Notes: generated from the letters alone by a model not told the origin. A stretch of 64,000 nt of DNA from Erythrobacter sp. KY5 (GCF_003264115.1 NZ_CP021912.1:3021001-3085000), one strand, 5' to 3'; shown: positions 34,841-44,048, counted from the stretch's first letter. Translations and numbers: made by a program.

Positions 34841-35529
34841 CACCGTTCTCCATCGCGGCAAAGCCGATAACCGCGCTCGCGATCTGTTGCGATCGCGATA
34901 GCGGGTCCGCCACCGCGGCGCAGTTCGGACAGAATACGGCGCAGGTTATAGATGTGCGTTCGCAAGGCACCGCTGGCTGGCGGGTCCTCGCCCCATATCC
35001 GATAGCTAATCGTCGAACCGGGAACAGGGTTCGGAGCTTCCTGGATCAGCCACTTGAGGATGTCCGCCTCCATATTGCTGAGCCGCCGCGATGCTTCCCC
35101 GATGGTGGCAGTCTGGCCAGACGGATCAAGGACCAGATCGCCAAAGCGAAGTTCCAGAGCGTTTATGACCCTCGGACGGTTCGCCAGCGCGCCAATCCGC
35201 ATCTTGAGCTCCCTCAAGGCGAAAGGTTTGGTCAGATAGTCGTCCGCTCCTGCCGCAAACCCATCTTCCTTGTCATCGAGCGTGTCCCTGGCCGTCAGCA
35301 TCAGGATCGGCGCCTGTAGCCGTGCTTCAGCCTTGTATCTGCGGCAAAGCTCTATGCCGTCCAGTCTCGGAAGGTTGAGGTCGAGCACGATCACATCATA
35401 ATCGTTCGCGCAGGCGAGCTTGAGCCCTTCTTCGCCGTTGTAGGCGAAATCGAGGAGGTATTCGGGCTCGAGATAGTCGGCGATGTTCGCCTGAATATCC
35501 AGATTGTCCTCAATCACCAGTACGCGCAA
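34840..35529 (-). CDS. OmpR-family response regulator
   Basis: 229 residues from TTG at 35529, which follows GGGAGG by 6 nt and begins MRVLVIEDN, the normal start of the family; the frame continues upstream to 35613 without a better start. The receiver has the acidic pair ED (8-9), phospho-Asp in VIVLDLNLPRLDG, Thr in MLTARD and Lys in YLTKPF. The winged-helix domain at about 125-225 contains SNMEADILKWL and RTHIYNLRRIL, the DNA-recognition helix. It is cotranslated with the kinase. Direct repeats GTCAAAT spaced 11 bp in the divergent promoter (35618-35658) are good candidates for its binding site. Confidence 0.93.
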   Translation of the reverse strand: MRVLVIEDNLDIQANIADYLEPEYLLDFAYNGEEGLKLACANDYDVIVLDLNLPRLDGIELCRRYKAEARLQAPILMLTARDTLDDKEDGFAAGADDYLTKPFALRELKMRIGALANRPRVINALELRFGDLVLDPSGQTATIGEASRRLSNMEADILKWLIQEAPNPVPGSTISYRIWGEDPPASGALRTHIYNLRRILSELRRGGGPAIAIATDRERGYRLCRDGER

Positions 35530-35617
35530 TCCGCACCTCCCATCGCCCTTTTTCCGGCTATCCCATAGCACAGGCAAATTGCCGCGACTGTCCTGCCGGA
35601 CCGCTTGGATCACCGAG

Positions 35618-35658
35618 GGTCAAATGAACGTCAAATCCCATTTCACACTGATTTGACC
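35618..35658. promoter_or_regulatory. Candidate OmpR-type regulator boxes in the divergent promoter
   Basis: GTCAAAT occurs at 35619 and 35630 (direct repeat, 11-bp period) and its inverse ATTTGAC at 35651. Tandem 6-7-bp repeats one helical turn apart are the usual binding pattern of OmpR/PhoB-family dimers. The cluster lies between the regulator gene and the ABC transporter gene, so it can serve both. Confidence 0.6.
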
Positions 35659-35703
35659 TACCGACCCATAAACCTCGCGGTCATCGCATCACCCGAGGAC
35701 GGT

Positions 35704-36363
35704 ATGAACACCCAGATTGGCCTGCACGGCGTTTCCCATTTTTTCGACACCCCCCACGGCCGGATCTCGCTGTTCAACGATGTCGATCTCGTCTTCGAAG
35801 GAGGCAAGACACATGCCATCGTCGGCCCCTCGGGCGTCGGCAAATCCAGCCTGTTGTCGCTTGCCGCCGGGCTGGAGCCGCCCAGAAAGGGCGAGGTCAC
35901 ATTTGTCCTGAAGGGACGCGAACTCACCACCACGCAGCTTCGCAGAAATTCTGGTTTCGTTTTCCAGCAATTTCACCTGCTCCCCGAACTCGACGCCCTT
36001 GGCAACATCGCCCTGCCGCTCAAGCTTGAAGGCGATCGGCAGGCTCTCGCAAAGGCATCCGACTGGCTCGAAAGGGTCAACCTTCGGGAACGCGCCGGGC
36101 ACAAACCCTCCCATATGAGCGGCGGTGAGCAGCAACGTGTCGCTATCGCCAGAGCCTTTGCAACCGACCCCGCTTTCGTTTTCGCCGACGAACCGACGGG
36201 CAATCTCGACGCGGCCACTTCATCGAGCATCATCGACCTCATGTTCGGATTCGCGGAGGAAACCGGGGCGGCCCTTATAGTGGTCACTCACAGCGACGCC
36301 CTGGCGCGGCGCGCGCACAATCGCCTGGCCCTCTCGCCGTCGGGCATCGAGGCAATTGCATGA
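35704..36363 (+). CDS. ABC transporter ATP-binding protein (LolD/MacB/YbbA type)
   Basis: 219 residues from the ATG at 35704; upstream in-frame sequence is promoter. Walker A is GPSGVGKSS (about 38-46), the Q-loop lies in [18 protein letters not shown], the signature is [14 protein letters not shown], Walker B plus D-loop is [10 protein letters not shown], and the switch His is in VVTHSD. The length and motifs fit the LolD/YbbA/MacB subgroup that works with FtsX-like permeases, as here. It overlaps the permease start by 4 nt (ATGA). It probably extrudes or releases a lipid, lipoprotein or peptide from the inner membrane, under control of the divergent two-component system. Confidence 0.92.
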   Translation: MNTQIGLHGVSHFFDTPHGRISLFNDVDLVFEGGKTHAIVGPSGVGKSSLLSLAAGLEPPRKGEVTFVLKGRELTTTQLRRNSGFVFQQFHLLPELDALGNIALPLKLEGDRQALAKASDWLERVNLRERAGHKPSHMSGGEQQRVAIARAFATDPAFVFADEPTGNLDAATSSSIIDLMFGFAEETGAALIVVTHSDALARRAHNRLALSPSGIEAIA

Positions 36364-38849
36364 GCTGGCTGCGCACCGCATTCGAAAACGCCATTTCCGA
36401 TGCGAGGTCGAGCGATGGCCGGCTGGTCATCGTGATCCAGACCGCCCTGATCTTCTTCCTGACGACGTTGGCGCTGACCGGGGCGTCCGTGCAATCGTAC
36501 CTCGACGACAATCTCGACCAGATGCTGGGTGCGGACATGTCCTTGTCCGGCCCGCGATCGCTTTCGGATGCAGATTTGCAGCAGATTGCCGGTTGGTCCG
36601 ACACGCTGGCCACCATTCAAATGGTTCCGCTCGCGATTTCGCATGAAGCCGAAACCGTGCCGGTACAGGTCAAGATCGCAGATGAGCACTATCCCGTGCA
36701 AGGCGAGCTCGAAACAGGGTCGGGTCTGGATCAGTCGTCTCTGGTGAAATCCGACCACGGTCCGGAGCCGGGCGATATCTGGCTGGGTCCGAGGGCGATC
36801 AGAGCGCTTGACGTAAGGATTGGCGATCGGGTGGCGATCGGCTCAGATACATTGACTGTAACCGCAGTCCTTTATCACGAGCCGGACCGTCTCGCCGAAG
36901 GGCATTCGGTTGCCATGCGTGCCTTGGTCGCAGAAGGATCGCTGAACCTCGCCGATCTCGATAGCAGCCGCATCGTCCATCGCTACCTCATTGCCGCCGA
37001 TCCCCACGGGCGGGCCCTGATCGAGGAATGGGCGGCGAACAGGCTCGATGATTTCACCCTCGTTACCAAGACCGCAGGAGGCCATCCCCTCGCTCTGTTC
37101 TGGCAGCGGGTCGAGAACTTTCTCGGGCTCGCTTCGGTGATCCTGTTTTTCCTTGCCGCAATCGCGATCGACATGGCCAATCGCCGATACCTCAAACGCC
37201 AGACGCAGAGGCTTTCGATCTACCTGAGCTTCGGCCAGAGCATGGCTCAGTGCCTGCGTCTCGCTGCGTTCCAGTGGTTTGTCGGCTTCGTGGTGTCGTT
37301 GTTGATCGGAGCAGCTTTGGCGATGCTCGCGCAGAGCTTTCTGGTCGACCAGCTCGCCGACCAGTTCCCGGGCATGGAAGCCCAACCCCACCCACTCGTC
37401 ATGGCAAAAACGTGTGCGCTGATTACCCTTCTTCTGCTGGCTTTTCAGGTGCCGATGCTGGTGCAATTGCGGCGGGCGTCCCTGATCAGCCTGATCCGTT
37501 CGATCGAATACCCTTCGGCTCGGTGGCTGAGGCTGTTCTGGGGCGCGGCCAGCATCACCGCACTGGCCTCCTACTATTCCGACAACATGACGCTGACCTT
37601 GCTGACGCTGGGCGCATTGGGTGCAGCGCTGATTCTCATGATCTTTCTGAGCTGGGCCATCCTGACTGCCGGAGAGCGCCTTGGGCGCAACCGGACGGGA
37701 CTGTTGTCCTTCAACTTTTTCATCATGAAACAACGGATCGTCAGCAAGTCGTCCCAGATCGTGGGGCTGGGCCTTTGCAGCCTGCTGTTGCTCTTCACCC
37801 TCATGCTGATGAAGGACATCGGCGCGACCATGGAAAGCTACTCGCGTGCCAATAACGGCAATCTGATGGTGGCGGAGCTTCCGGCTGAAGAGTTGGCGAA
37901 TTTTGAAGACTGGAGCGCGGCGAACGGGGCCGAGATCCGCCAGCTGCGCCCCTATACCGGTGCAAAGCTTGTCGGGATAAACGGGCTGCCCGTTGCCGAG
38001 GCAGTCACCACGCCCAGCGAAACGCTCGCCGTGGTGGGCGATACCCTCCGCATGTCATGGTCGCGCGACGTTCCTGGCAACAACACCCTCGTCGCGGGGC
38101 GTTGGTGGTCAGATGAGGATCCAGACTGGAACCAGGTTTCAGCGGAAAGCGAGGTTATCGCCGATCTGGGCCTTGAATTGGGAGACCGGCTCACATTCGC
38201 GATTGATGGCGAACAGGCCGATCTGCAGTTGGTGGCAGAGCATGCCTACAAGCCCGGCGGTGGTTCCGTGACCTTCTGGTTCCAGATGCCCGAGAGGGCG
38301 CATGCCGCGCTTGATCCCAGGACATATTACATGGGCAGCGCAGAGCTTCCTGATGCAGCATGGGACAAGCTTGGAAACCTGTGGCGAGACACGCCGACGC
38401 TGTCCCTTGTACCCTTGAAGGAAATCACCCGCAGGTTTGACGATACCCTCGCGCTCGTCACAAGGATCGTCGTCGGGTTTGCGGGCATGGTGCTGTTCAT
38501 GACTGCACTCGTCATCGCCGCGTCCATGCAGGGCTTCGAGGCCGAGGATCGGCAGAAGAACGGCTTGCTCCTGAGCATGGGGATCACGAAAACCGGCTGC
38601 CTTCGCCTGGCTCTGTACGACTGGCTCACAGTCGCAGGCATTGCGGGGATCGGGGCCGTCTCAGGGACATGGCTCGCAGGCCTTCTGATTTACCAGTCGC
38701 AGTTCTCGATGACCTACACACCCCAACCGATCTGGATGGCGAGCGCGATGCTTCTTATCGGCCTGTGCGTTTGCGCGCTTGGACTGATGTACAGCCGGGC
38801 CAGCCTTGCTGTTTCGGTGAAGTCGCTCCTCGATCAGGATCGCGGATGA
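36360..38849 (+). CDS. FtsX-family ABC transporter permease (YbbP-like)
   Basis: 829 residues, translationally coupled to the ATPase gene. A helix near residues 20-40 is followed by an extracytoplasmic domain (about 45-245), then a group of four or five helices at 255-460. A second extracytoplasmic domain (about 490-690) and three final helices at 700-815 follow. This duplicated FtsX layout is that of YbbP/BceB-like permeases rather than of MacB, which has four helices. Such proteins transmit ATP hydrolysis to the periplasm instead of forming a simple channel. Cargo is not known. The neighbouring two-component system suggests regulation by envelope stress. Confidence 0.88.
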   Translation: MSWLRTAFENAISDARSSDGRLVIVIQTALIFFLTTLALTGASVQSYLDDNLDQMLGADMSLSGPRSLSDADLQQIAGWSDTLATIQMVPLAISHEAETVPVQVKIADEHYPVQGELETGSGLDQSSLVKSDHGPEPGDIWLGPRAIRALDVRIGDRVAIGSDTLTVTAVLYHEPDRLAEGHSVAMRALVAEGSLNLADLDSSRIVHRYLIAADPHGRALIEEWAANRLDDFTLVTKTAGGHPLALFWQRVENFLGLASVILFFLAAIAIDMANRRYLKRQTQRLSIYLSFGQSMAQCLRLAAFQWFVGFVVSLLIGAALAMLAQSFLVDQLADQFPGMEAQPHPLVMAKTCALITLLLLAFQVPMLVQLRRASLISLIRSIEYPSARWLRLFWGAASITALASYYSDNMTLTLLTLGALGAALILMIFLSWAILTAGERLGRNRTGLLSFNFFIMKQRIVSKSSQIVGLGLCSLLLLFTLMLMKDIGATMESYSRANNGNLMVAELPAEELANFEDWSAANGAEIRQLRPYTGAKLVGINGLPVAEAVTTPSETLAVVGDTLRMSWSRDVPGNNTLVAGRWWSDEDPDWNQVSAESEVIADLGLELGDRLTFAIDGEQADLQLVAEHAYKPGGGSVTFWFQMPERAHAALDPRTYYMGSAELPDAAWDKLGNLWRDTPTLSLVPLKEITRRFDDTLALVTRIVVGFAGMVLFMTALVIAASMQGFEAEDRQKNGLLLSMGITKTGCLRLALYDWLTVAGIAGIGAVSGTWLAGLLIYQSQFSMTYTPQPIWMASAMLLIGLCVCALGLMYSRASLAVSVKSLLDQDRG

Positions 38850-38928
38850 CCCGATGACCACAACCCGCCAGATCGCCGCTCCCTGCCCACCCCTTCCTCC
38901 AGCAATTCAGAGAGGTTAACGTCTGGCC

Positions 38929-39939
38929 GTGCCCCAATCCTCGTCCATCTACGCGCGAAAGGCGATAGAACAGGCTCCAGCGCATCTGGATCGAGCCGAG
39001 CTCTTCGCGATTTGCAAGCTTGGTATCGACGAGCCTGCGGACCTCGCAAAAACGGTGGCAGAAGCAGACTATGTCAGGCTTCTCGAAACGATAGCGCAAG
39101 CCGAAGACGGGCGACCAAGAGCACATATCAAACTTGGTGCATCCATGCGTTGCGAAGATCTGGGTGCAGCGGGTCTTGCCTGGAAAAGCTCACCCACCCT
39201 CATGGATGGCTGGGATCGCGCGCGGCGATATGTCGGAGTTGTCACCGGGGTGAGAGCTCTTGAAATCACCCGCAGCGCGCGAACAACCGAGATCCGGTTT
39301 GTGCGATTGACCGACGAAGCTCCGATCGGCGCAAGATTGTCCAACGAGGCGACTTTCGCCTCCTTCACCGCGATATCGCGCGAAGCCTCTGGCCGCCCTT
39401 TCAAGCCGCTTCACGCACAATGCGCGCACAAAATCCTCGGGGATAGAGAGTATCTGGAGGACTATCTTGGATGTCCGGTCGAGGATGAGGCAGGCATCAA
39501 CGCAATTGTTCTGGCGAACGATGATCTGGCACTGCCCAACGCGGTGGGCGACGATGCGATCTCTCGCTTTTTCGATCAGCGCGTCGAGGAAATGCTTGAG
39601 GAAATGCGTTCGGATGTGCCGATAGCATTTCAGGTGAAATCGCAGATCGGCAAGAACCTGAGCGGCGGCGTCCCGAAACTGTCGCATGTCGCCAGAGCCT
39701 TGGGAATGAGCGCCCGTACTCTTCAACGCAAACTGAGTGATGAAGGGGCGGTGTTTCAAGACCTGGTGGATCAGGCTCGGCGTGAACTGTCCGAGCGGCT
39801 GCTGCGCACAACGCAATATCCGCTGGTCGAAATAGCCTTCCTTACCGGCTTTGTCGAGCAGAGCGGATTTACGAGGGCATTCAAACGATGGGCTGGTGAA
39901 ACGCCGCGCTCATACCGATTGAGTTCGACATCCGGCTGA
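38929..39939 (+). CDS. AraC-family transcriptional regulator (OruR/ArgR-like N-terminal domain)
   Basis: 336 residues starting with GTG at 38929, behind GAGAGG. The N-terminal 190 residues resemble the arabinose-binding-like domain of OruR-type regulators (LRSxx-free variant with FKPLHAQCAHKILGDREYLEDYLGCPV). The C-terminal 95 residues carry two helix-turn-helix motifs: PKLSHVARALGMSARTLQRK and VEIAFLTGFVEQSGFTRAFKR, ending WAGETPRSYR. It is 79 bp after the ABC permease and about 95 bp before the NmrA-like reductase, on the same strand. The reductase-DUF1772 pair is its most likely target. The effector is unknown. Confidence 0.9.
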   Translation: MPQSSSIYARKAIEQAPAHLDRAELFAICKLGIDEPADLAKTVAEADYVRLLETIAQAEDGRPRAHIKLGASMRCEDLGAAGLAWKSSPTLMDGWDRARRYVGVVTGVRALEITRSARTTEIRFVRLTDEAPIGARLSNEATFASFTAISREASGRPFKPLHAQCAHKILGDREYLEDYLGCPVEDEAGINAIVLANDDLALPNAVGDDAISRFFDQRVEEMLEEMRSDVPIAFQVKSQIGKNLSGGVPKLSHVARALGMSARTLQRKLSDEGAVFQDLVDQARRELSERLLRTTQYPLVEIAFLTGFVEQSGFTRAFKRWAGETPRSYRLSSTSG

Positions 39940-40034
39940 TGGCGCAATCTGCACAAAGCTTGTCATCCTAAGGCAAGAATGCCGCGAGCCCCCAGCCTAA
40001 TCCATGTTTGCCTCCAACAAGCAAGAGCAAGCAA

Positions 40035-40880
40035 ATGACCCAGAACGCTTCAGACAAAAAGACCACGCTGGTGATCGGCGGGACCGGCAAGACCGGTCGC
40101 AGAGTTGCAAATCGGTTGGCGGCCGAAGGGCAGTGCGTCCGGATAGGCTCACGCTCGGCCATCCCCGCTTTCGACTGGAACCGTGAAGACGGCTGGGATG
40201 CCGCGTTGAGCGGCGTTTCCAGCATTTACATTACCTATTCCCCCGATCTTGCCATGCCCGGCGCGACCGACGCGATCAGGGCACTTGTCAGGCGTGCAAA
40301 GCTGCAAGGTGTCGAACGGCTTGTGCTGTTGTCGGGTCGCGGAGAGACCGAAGCGCAGGCTTGCGAGCAGATCGTGCAGGATAGCGGCCTGAAATGGACC
40401 ATCGTGCGTGCGAGCTGGTTCAACCAGAATTTTTCCGAAGGCGCCTTCATCGACATGGTGCTGAGCGGGGCGATCACCCTGCCAGCAGGCGAAACACCCG
40501 AGCCATTTGTCGATGTCGACGACATTGCCGATGTCGCAGCTGCCGCGCTCATGGACGACAGGCACAACGGCGAAATCTATGAGGTCACCGGCCCCCGGCT
40601 GATGACCATGGCCGATATCGCCGCCGACCTTTCGAATGCCACGGGGCGAGAGATCGCCTACATCGATGTGCCTCACGATGCCTTCATCGAAGGACTGACA
40701 CAGTCTGGCGCACCCGAAGACGTCGTCTGGATGCTCGACTATCTGTTCTCAACCGTGCTCGACGGACGCAACGCGCACCTTGCTGACGGTGTCGCGCGAG
40801 CGCTGGGTCGGCCTGCAAAGGACTTCCGCGACTATGCCCGTGAAGTCGCTGAGACTGGTGCGTGGAGGGTCGCGGCATGA
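40035..40880 (+). CDS. NAD(P)-binding NmrA-like reductase/epimerase-type protein
   Basis: 281 residues from the ATG at 40035. The atypical short-chain-dehydrogenase nucleotide site is GGTGKTGRRVANRL (about 13-26). NmrA-like members often lack the YxxxK pair, and none is clear here. RLVLLSGRGET and TIVRASWFNQNFSEG follow the expected order, and FVDVDDIADVAAAAL marks the substrate-side helix. It overlaps the DUF1772 gene by 4 nt. Similar pairs under an AraC regulator are frequent in proteobacteria and are usually annotated ergot-alkaloid-biosynthesis-like. A small-molecule quinone or aldehyde substrate is possible but not shown. Confidence 0.88.
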   Translation: MTQNASDKKTTLVIGGTGKTGRRVANRLAAEGQCVRIGSRSAIPAFDWNREDGWDAALSGVSSIYITYSPDLAMPGATDAIRALVRRAKLQGVERLVLLSGRGETEAQACEQIVQDSGLKWTIVRASWFNQNFSEGAFIDMVLSGAITLPAGETPEPFVDVDDIADVAAAALMDDRHNGEIYEVTGPRLMTMADIAADLSNATGREIAYIDVPHDAFIEGLTQSGAPEDVVWMLDYLFSTVLDGRNAHLADGVARALGRPAKDFRDYAREVAETGAWRVAA

Positions 40881-41380
40881 CCTATGAGTGGCCCCTCTTC
40901 TTCTGCCTCTTCCTCGCGCTTTGGAGCGCGCTTGTCGGAGGTGTGTTTTCAGCTTTTTCCGAATTCATCATGTCGGCTTTGCTCAAAACCGAAGCAGCGG
41001 GCGGCATGCAGGCGATGCAGCACATCAATCGCGATGTGATCCGGACCCAATTCGTTGCGGGCATTCTCTCGATCGCGGTTTTCTCGACCCTTTTCGCATT
41101 CTACAGCCTCGCCGTCTTCGAAGGGGTTGCACTGGCCACGCTGATCCTTGCCCCTGCGGTTTACCTGCCAAGCGTCTTTCTGATGACGATGTTCAGCAAT
41201 GTGCCGATGAACAACCGGCTCGATCGGCTCGATCACGCCAGTTCAGAGGGTCAGGCCTACTGGCTGGAATATGGCCGCAGATGGACGCGCCTCAATCACA
41301 TCCGGTCGATCGGAAGCGTGCTGACAGCCGGACTTTACGCAGCCGCCGCGATCACGCTGATCACCAGCGGACAGGTTTGA
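40877..41380 (+). CDS. DUF1772 (anthrone-oxygenase-like) membrane protein
   Basis: 167 residues from the ATG at 40877 inside the upstream stop (ATGA). There are four predicted membrane helices (about 5-28, 55-75, 80-105, 140-163). The DUF1772 hallmarks are a conserved MQxxN-like segment (MQAMQHINRDV) after helix 1 and the NVPMNNRLDRLD loop, which is diagnostic for the family. Some fungal relatives are anthrone oxygenases; bacterial members have no proven reaction. Coupling to the NmrA-like reductase suggests the two act on the same small molecule. Confidence 0.88.
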   Translation: MTYEWPLFFCLFLALWSALVGGVFSAFSEFIMSALLKTEAAGGMQAMQHINRDVIRTQFVAGILSIAVFSTLFAFYSLAVFEGVALATLILAPAVYLPSVFLMTMFSNVPMNNRLDRLDHASSEGQAYWLEYGRRWTRLNHIRSIGSVLTAGLYAAAAITLITSGQV

Positions 41381-41426
41381 TCGTTTCCCGATGTTCCACC
41401 CTGCCACGCCCCGCTGAAAGGACGCG

Positions 41427-41570
41427 ATGATGGTCAACATGCCCTTGGTCACGTTCGGCCTGTTCGCGCTGGCCATGTTCGCTGCCGGAGCCATCCTGAT
41501 CTTCGTCCTCATCGGCTTGGCCATCGTGCGCCAATGCCGAATTGCAACTCTTGAAAATCGAGAGCGCTGA
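41427..41570 (+). CDS. Small single-helix membrane protein (47 aa)
   Basis: An ATG (doubled) follows GAAAGGA by 5 nt. The product is MMVNMPLV, then one long hydrophobic helix (about 7-35, VTFGLFALAMFAAGAILIF and on), then a short positively charged tail ending ENRER. It ends 5 bp before the CPBP protease start and is on the same strand, so the two are probably cotranscribed. No family is recognised. The good ribosome site and tight spacing support a real gene. Confidence 0.6.
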   Translation: MMVNMPLVTFGLFALAMFAAGAILIFVLIGLAIVRQCRIATLENRER

Positions 41571-41575
41571 AATCG

Positions 41576-42295
41576 ATGTCACTTCCCCGTGAAAACACTC
41601 AACCGGTCGCCGAGGCAAGTCACGCGAGCAAGCGATGGATCGCCCTGCGAGACTTGTGCCTGGTCGTCCTCGTACTGGTCGTCGTCAAGCAATCGCTGCT
41701 CCCCTTCACGCAGCTATACGCCGGGCCCGCATCGACTTTCAGCGCGATGATTGCAGGGACAATCCTGCTGCGATGCCGCGGTCTTGGCTGGCGCGATCTG
41801 GGCTTGCGCTGGCCGGAAAGCTGGCTGAGGACCATCGGGCTGACCGTTTTATCCATGGTCGTCTTCCTGGTCTTCGCCCAGACCATGAATTTGGTTGCCG
41901 ACAGGTTTTTCACGGACATCGGAACCAGCGACCGGTTCGCCCATATCAAAGGCAATCTGGGTGCCTATATCGTGATAATGCTCCTCGTCTGGACGCATGG
42001 GTCGTTTTTCGAGGAGCTCCTGTTTAGAGCTTTCATCATCACCCACGCGAGCGAGGCAATGAACGCAGGACTGCGTGGAGACCTGCTGGCGGTCCTCATA
42101 TCGTCGATCTTCTTCGGCTATCGCCATGCCTACTATCAGGGCTGGCACGGCGCGCTTGTCACAGGCGCGGGCGGCTTCGCTTTCGGATTGCTCTATATCT
42201 GGTTCGGGCGGCGCAACATCATGCCGCTGATCCTGGCGCATGGAATTTTCAATACGCTGGGCCAGACGTTCCGGTTTCTTGGCATTGAGGACTGA
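41576..42295 (+). CDS. CPBP-family intramembrane glutamic endopeptidase (Abi/CAAX-like)
   Basis: 239 residues with about seven predicted membrane helices. The three CPBP motifs are present: EELLFR (EExxxR, about residue 149), FGYRHAYYQ (FxxxH, about 181) and HGIFNTLG (HxxxN, about 222). These supply the Glu/His active site of the Rce1-like family. Bacterial members process or protect against peptides, or act on small membrane substrates. Here the upstream 47-residue membrane protein and the DUF1772-NmrA pair are the only context. No prenylated protein or bacteriocin gene is adjacent. Function is therefore open. Confidence 0.9.
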   Translation: MSLPRENTQPVAEASHASKRWIALRDLCLVVLVLVVVKQSLLPFTQLYAGPASTFSAMIAGTILLRCRGLGWRDLGLRWPESWLRTIGLTVLSMVVFLVFAQTMNLVADRFFTDIGTSDRFAHIKGNLGAYIVIMLLVWTHGSFFEELLFRAFIITHASEAMNAGLRGDLLAVLISSIFFGYRHAYYQGWHGALVTGAGGFAFGLLYIWFGRRNIMPLILAHGIFNTLGQTFRFLGIED

Positions 42296-42728
42296 GATCG
42301 AGCTGGTCCGCTTTGACCGCGATCCAATCGCGTGGCCCACCGTCTTTGACGGGTGCGAGATCTGTGGTCTGAACCGCAATTTCGTATCGCCTGACGACAG
42401 CCCGAAATATGCGAGAAATCGAACTGCCGATTATTGACTGGCCGTGCGTGCACTGCACGAACCACTCGCTTCGGCTGGCCACCCCATTGCCGGTTCAGCT
42501 TGACAAGACCATGCCGCGCATTCAGCTTCCATCTGGGATAAATCGAGGAACAGCAGCAAGAGTCGGCGTGGACGCGCTCATGGCTATTCAGACAGGTCTT
42601 GGTTCACAGGATCGACCAAGTCTGAAAGCACGGGGCTGAGTTTCCTTTAAAGGGTAACAATGCCTCGCCTGATAAATTCTGCCAACTGAACTGTTTATGC
42701 ATCCCGAACATGCGAAGGGAAGCAATTC
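42296..42728. other. Intergenic region before the BLUF gene, no gene seen
   Basis: 433 bp without a coding frame that has a ribosome site or recognisable product. It should contain the BLUF promoter. I looked for the TGT-N12-ACA pattern bound by PpsR; the nearest candidate before the gene has 13 intervening bases and is not convincing. Confidence 0.5.
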
Positions 42729-43790
42729 ATGTCGACACAGCTTGAAGACGCGGCGATCGGGCCAAGCGACTGGACCAGCAGCCTCACCTATCAAAGCAGG
42801 GCTACCTTCAGGCCGACCGCTGCCGATTTGCGCGAGTTGGCGTGGAAAGCGAGATCGCGGAACCATGCGCTCGGCGTGACCGGGATGCTGCTCTACGACC
42901 GGGGACGGTTCTTCCAGACGCTTGAAGGACCTCCCGAAAGCCTCAAATCCCTGTGGGATTCGATCAGCAAGGATCAACGGCATACCGATATCGAAATCCT
43001 GAGCGAACATATCATTCCCGCAAGGCTCTTTGGCGCATGGGACCTGTTGAGCTGCCACGGCGATGTAGCGGACGATTCAGACGTCCGACGGGCAAAGGCA
43101 GGGCACGAGCTGACCCGCCTTGTCCCATCCCTCATTGATCTGGTCCTCAATGGCGATGACATCGGCATCAACAAGACCATCGCGTCGCTTGCCGATCAGG
43201 GATGGGATGGCGACACAATCCTCACTCACCTGATCGAGCCGACGGCTCGCGCGCTCGGCGATGCGTGGATGTCGGACGACTGTTCCGAATTCGACCTCAC
43301 TATCGGGCTCAGCATGCTGCAACTGGCAGGCCACGCCGTGCGCAACTCGCCTACCCCTGCGGCGCTAAGGCAGAGTCGCTACAGCATCCTCTTGGCCAGT
43401 GCGCCGGGTGAGCCCCACACGCTGGGTACCTCGCTGCTGGCGGACCTGTTCACCGATGCTGGCTGGCATGTCGACATGGCCTTTCCCGACAGCAATCAGG
43501 CGCTGGCCAACCAGTTGGCAAAGCAACAGCCCGACGCGGTAGACATTGGCCTGTCCGAAGCAGTCCCCCGCGAACACACGCTTGCCAAGCTGCGCGAAAC
43601 GGTCGAGCGGAGCAGGTTTGCAGCTCCCGACCATCTCACGGTTGTTTCCGTCGGCGGGAGGCTTTTCGCCGACGCCGCGGCGACAGCGGAAAATGTCGGC
43701 GCGGACCACGCCCGAAAAACCGTGGTGGGCACAAGCATCAAGCTTGCAGAACTCATAAAGCTAAAACGTCAGGAGCACGGCCCGCGTTAG
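42729..43790 (+). CDS. BLUF-SCHIC photoreceptor/redox regulator, AppA-like
   Basis: 353 residues from the ATG at 42729 after GAAGGGA. The N-terminal BLUF flavin domain (about 15-110) keeps the residues known from Rhodobacter AppA at the same numbers: Tyr21, Asn45, Gln63 and Trp104. Tyr21 and Gln63 make the blue-light hydrogen-bond switch. The second half (about 140-345) is a SCHIC/vitamin-B12-binding-like domain (EPTARALGDAWMSDD, then LASAPGEPHTLGTSLLADLF), with EPHTLG in place of the cobalamin DxHxxG. In AppA this domain binds heme and contacts the PpsR repressor. AppA's C-terminal Cys-rich tail is missing here (353 versus about 450 residues), so redox input may be lost. No photosynthesis gene lies in the window. 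Confidence 0.9.
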   Translation: MSTQLEDAAIGPSDWTSSLTYQSRATFRPTAADLRELAWKARSRNHALGVTGMLLYDRGRFFQTLEGPPESLKSLWDSISKDQRHTDIEILSEHIIPARLFGAWDLLSCHGDVADDSDVRRAKAGHELTRLVPSLIDLVLNGDDIGINKTIASLADQGWDGDTILTHLIEPTARALGDAWMSDDCSEFDLTIGLSMLQLAGHAVRNSPTPAALRQSRYSILLASAPGEPHTLGTSLLADLFTDAGWHVDMAFPDSNQALANQLAKQQPDAVDIGLSEAVPREHTLAKLRETVERSRFAAPDHLTVVSVGGRLFADAAATAENVGADHARKTVVGTSIKLAELIKLKRQEHGPR

Positions 43791-43873
43791 GCCGCGACCT
43801 CGACTGTTGGTGCAAGGTCGCAGCAAAAGGTTCTGTCACTTATAGCAATTTCGATCATCCGCGTGCAGGCTCA

Positions 43874-43901
43874 TTGTAATTTTTTTGCAAGCTGCTATAT
43901 A
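43874..43901 (+). promoter_or_regulatory. Sigma70-like promoter upstream of infA
   Basis: A -35 TTGTAA (43874-43879) and -10 TATATA (43896-43901) are separated by 16 bp in a locally AT-rich segment. This predicts a leader of roughly 140 nt before the TTG start of infA. Confidence 0.6.
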
Positions 43902-43913
43902 GATGTTGCCTAA

Positions 43914-44048
43914 CGTCGTTTGCGACGGATTATGATTGCCACACTTTTCGCCAAGGGCGAGAGATCGGCTCCACTTCCTTTTCATCCTACCTGGCTCCGC
44001 TGCGGAATACGTCCGCGCGGATGATTTTTTGTACGCAAGGATGATCGA
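43914..44048 (+). promoter_or_regulatory. Structured 5' leader of infA
   Basis: The predicted leader contains small hairpins: CGTCG-TTTG-CGACG at 43914-43927 and self-complementary TCCGC-rich elements around 44000-44025. It then has a T-rich stretch (GATTTTTTG) just before the ribosome site AAGGA. The layout is reminiscent of temperature-sensitive cold-shock leaders; that role is only a suggestion. Confidence 0.4.

Noticed and set aside
42640-42728. PpsR-type binding site before the BLUF gene
   Set aside because: The best candidate has 13 rather than 12 bases between TGT and ACA and lacks the inner conserved bases.
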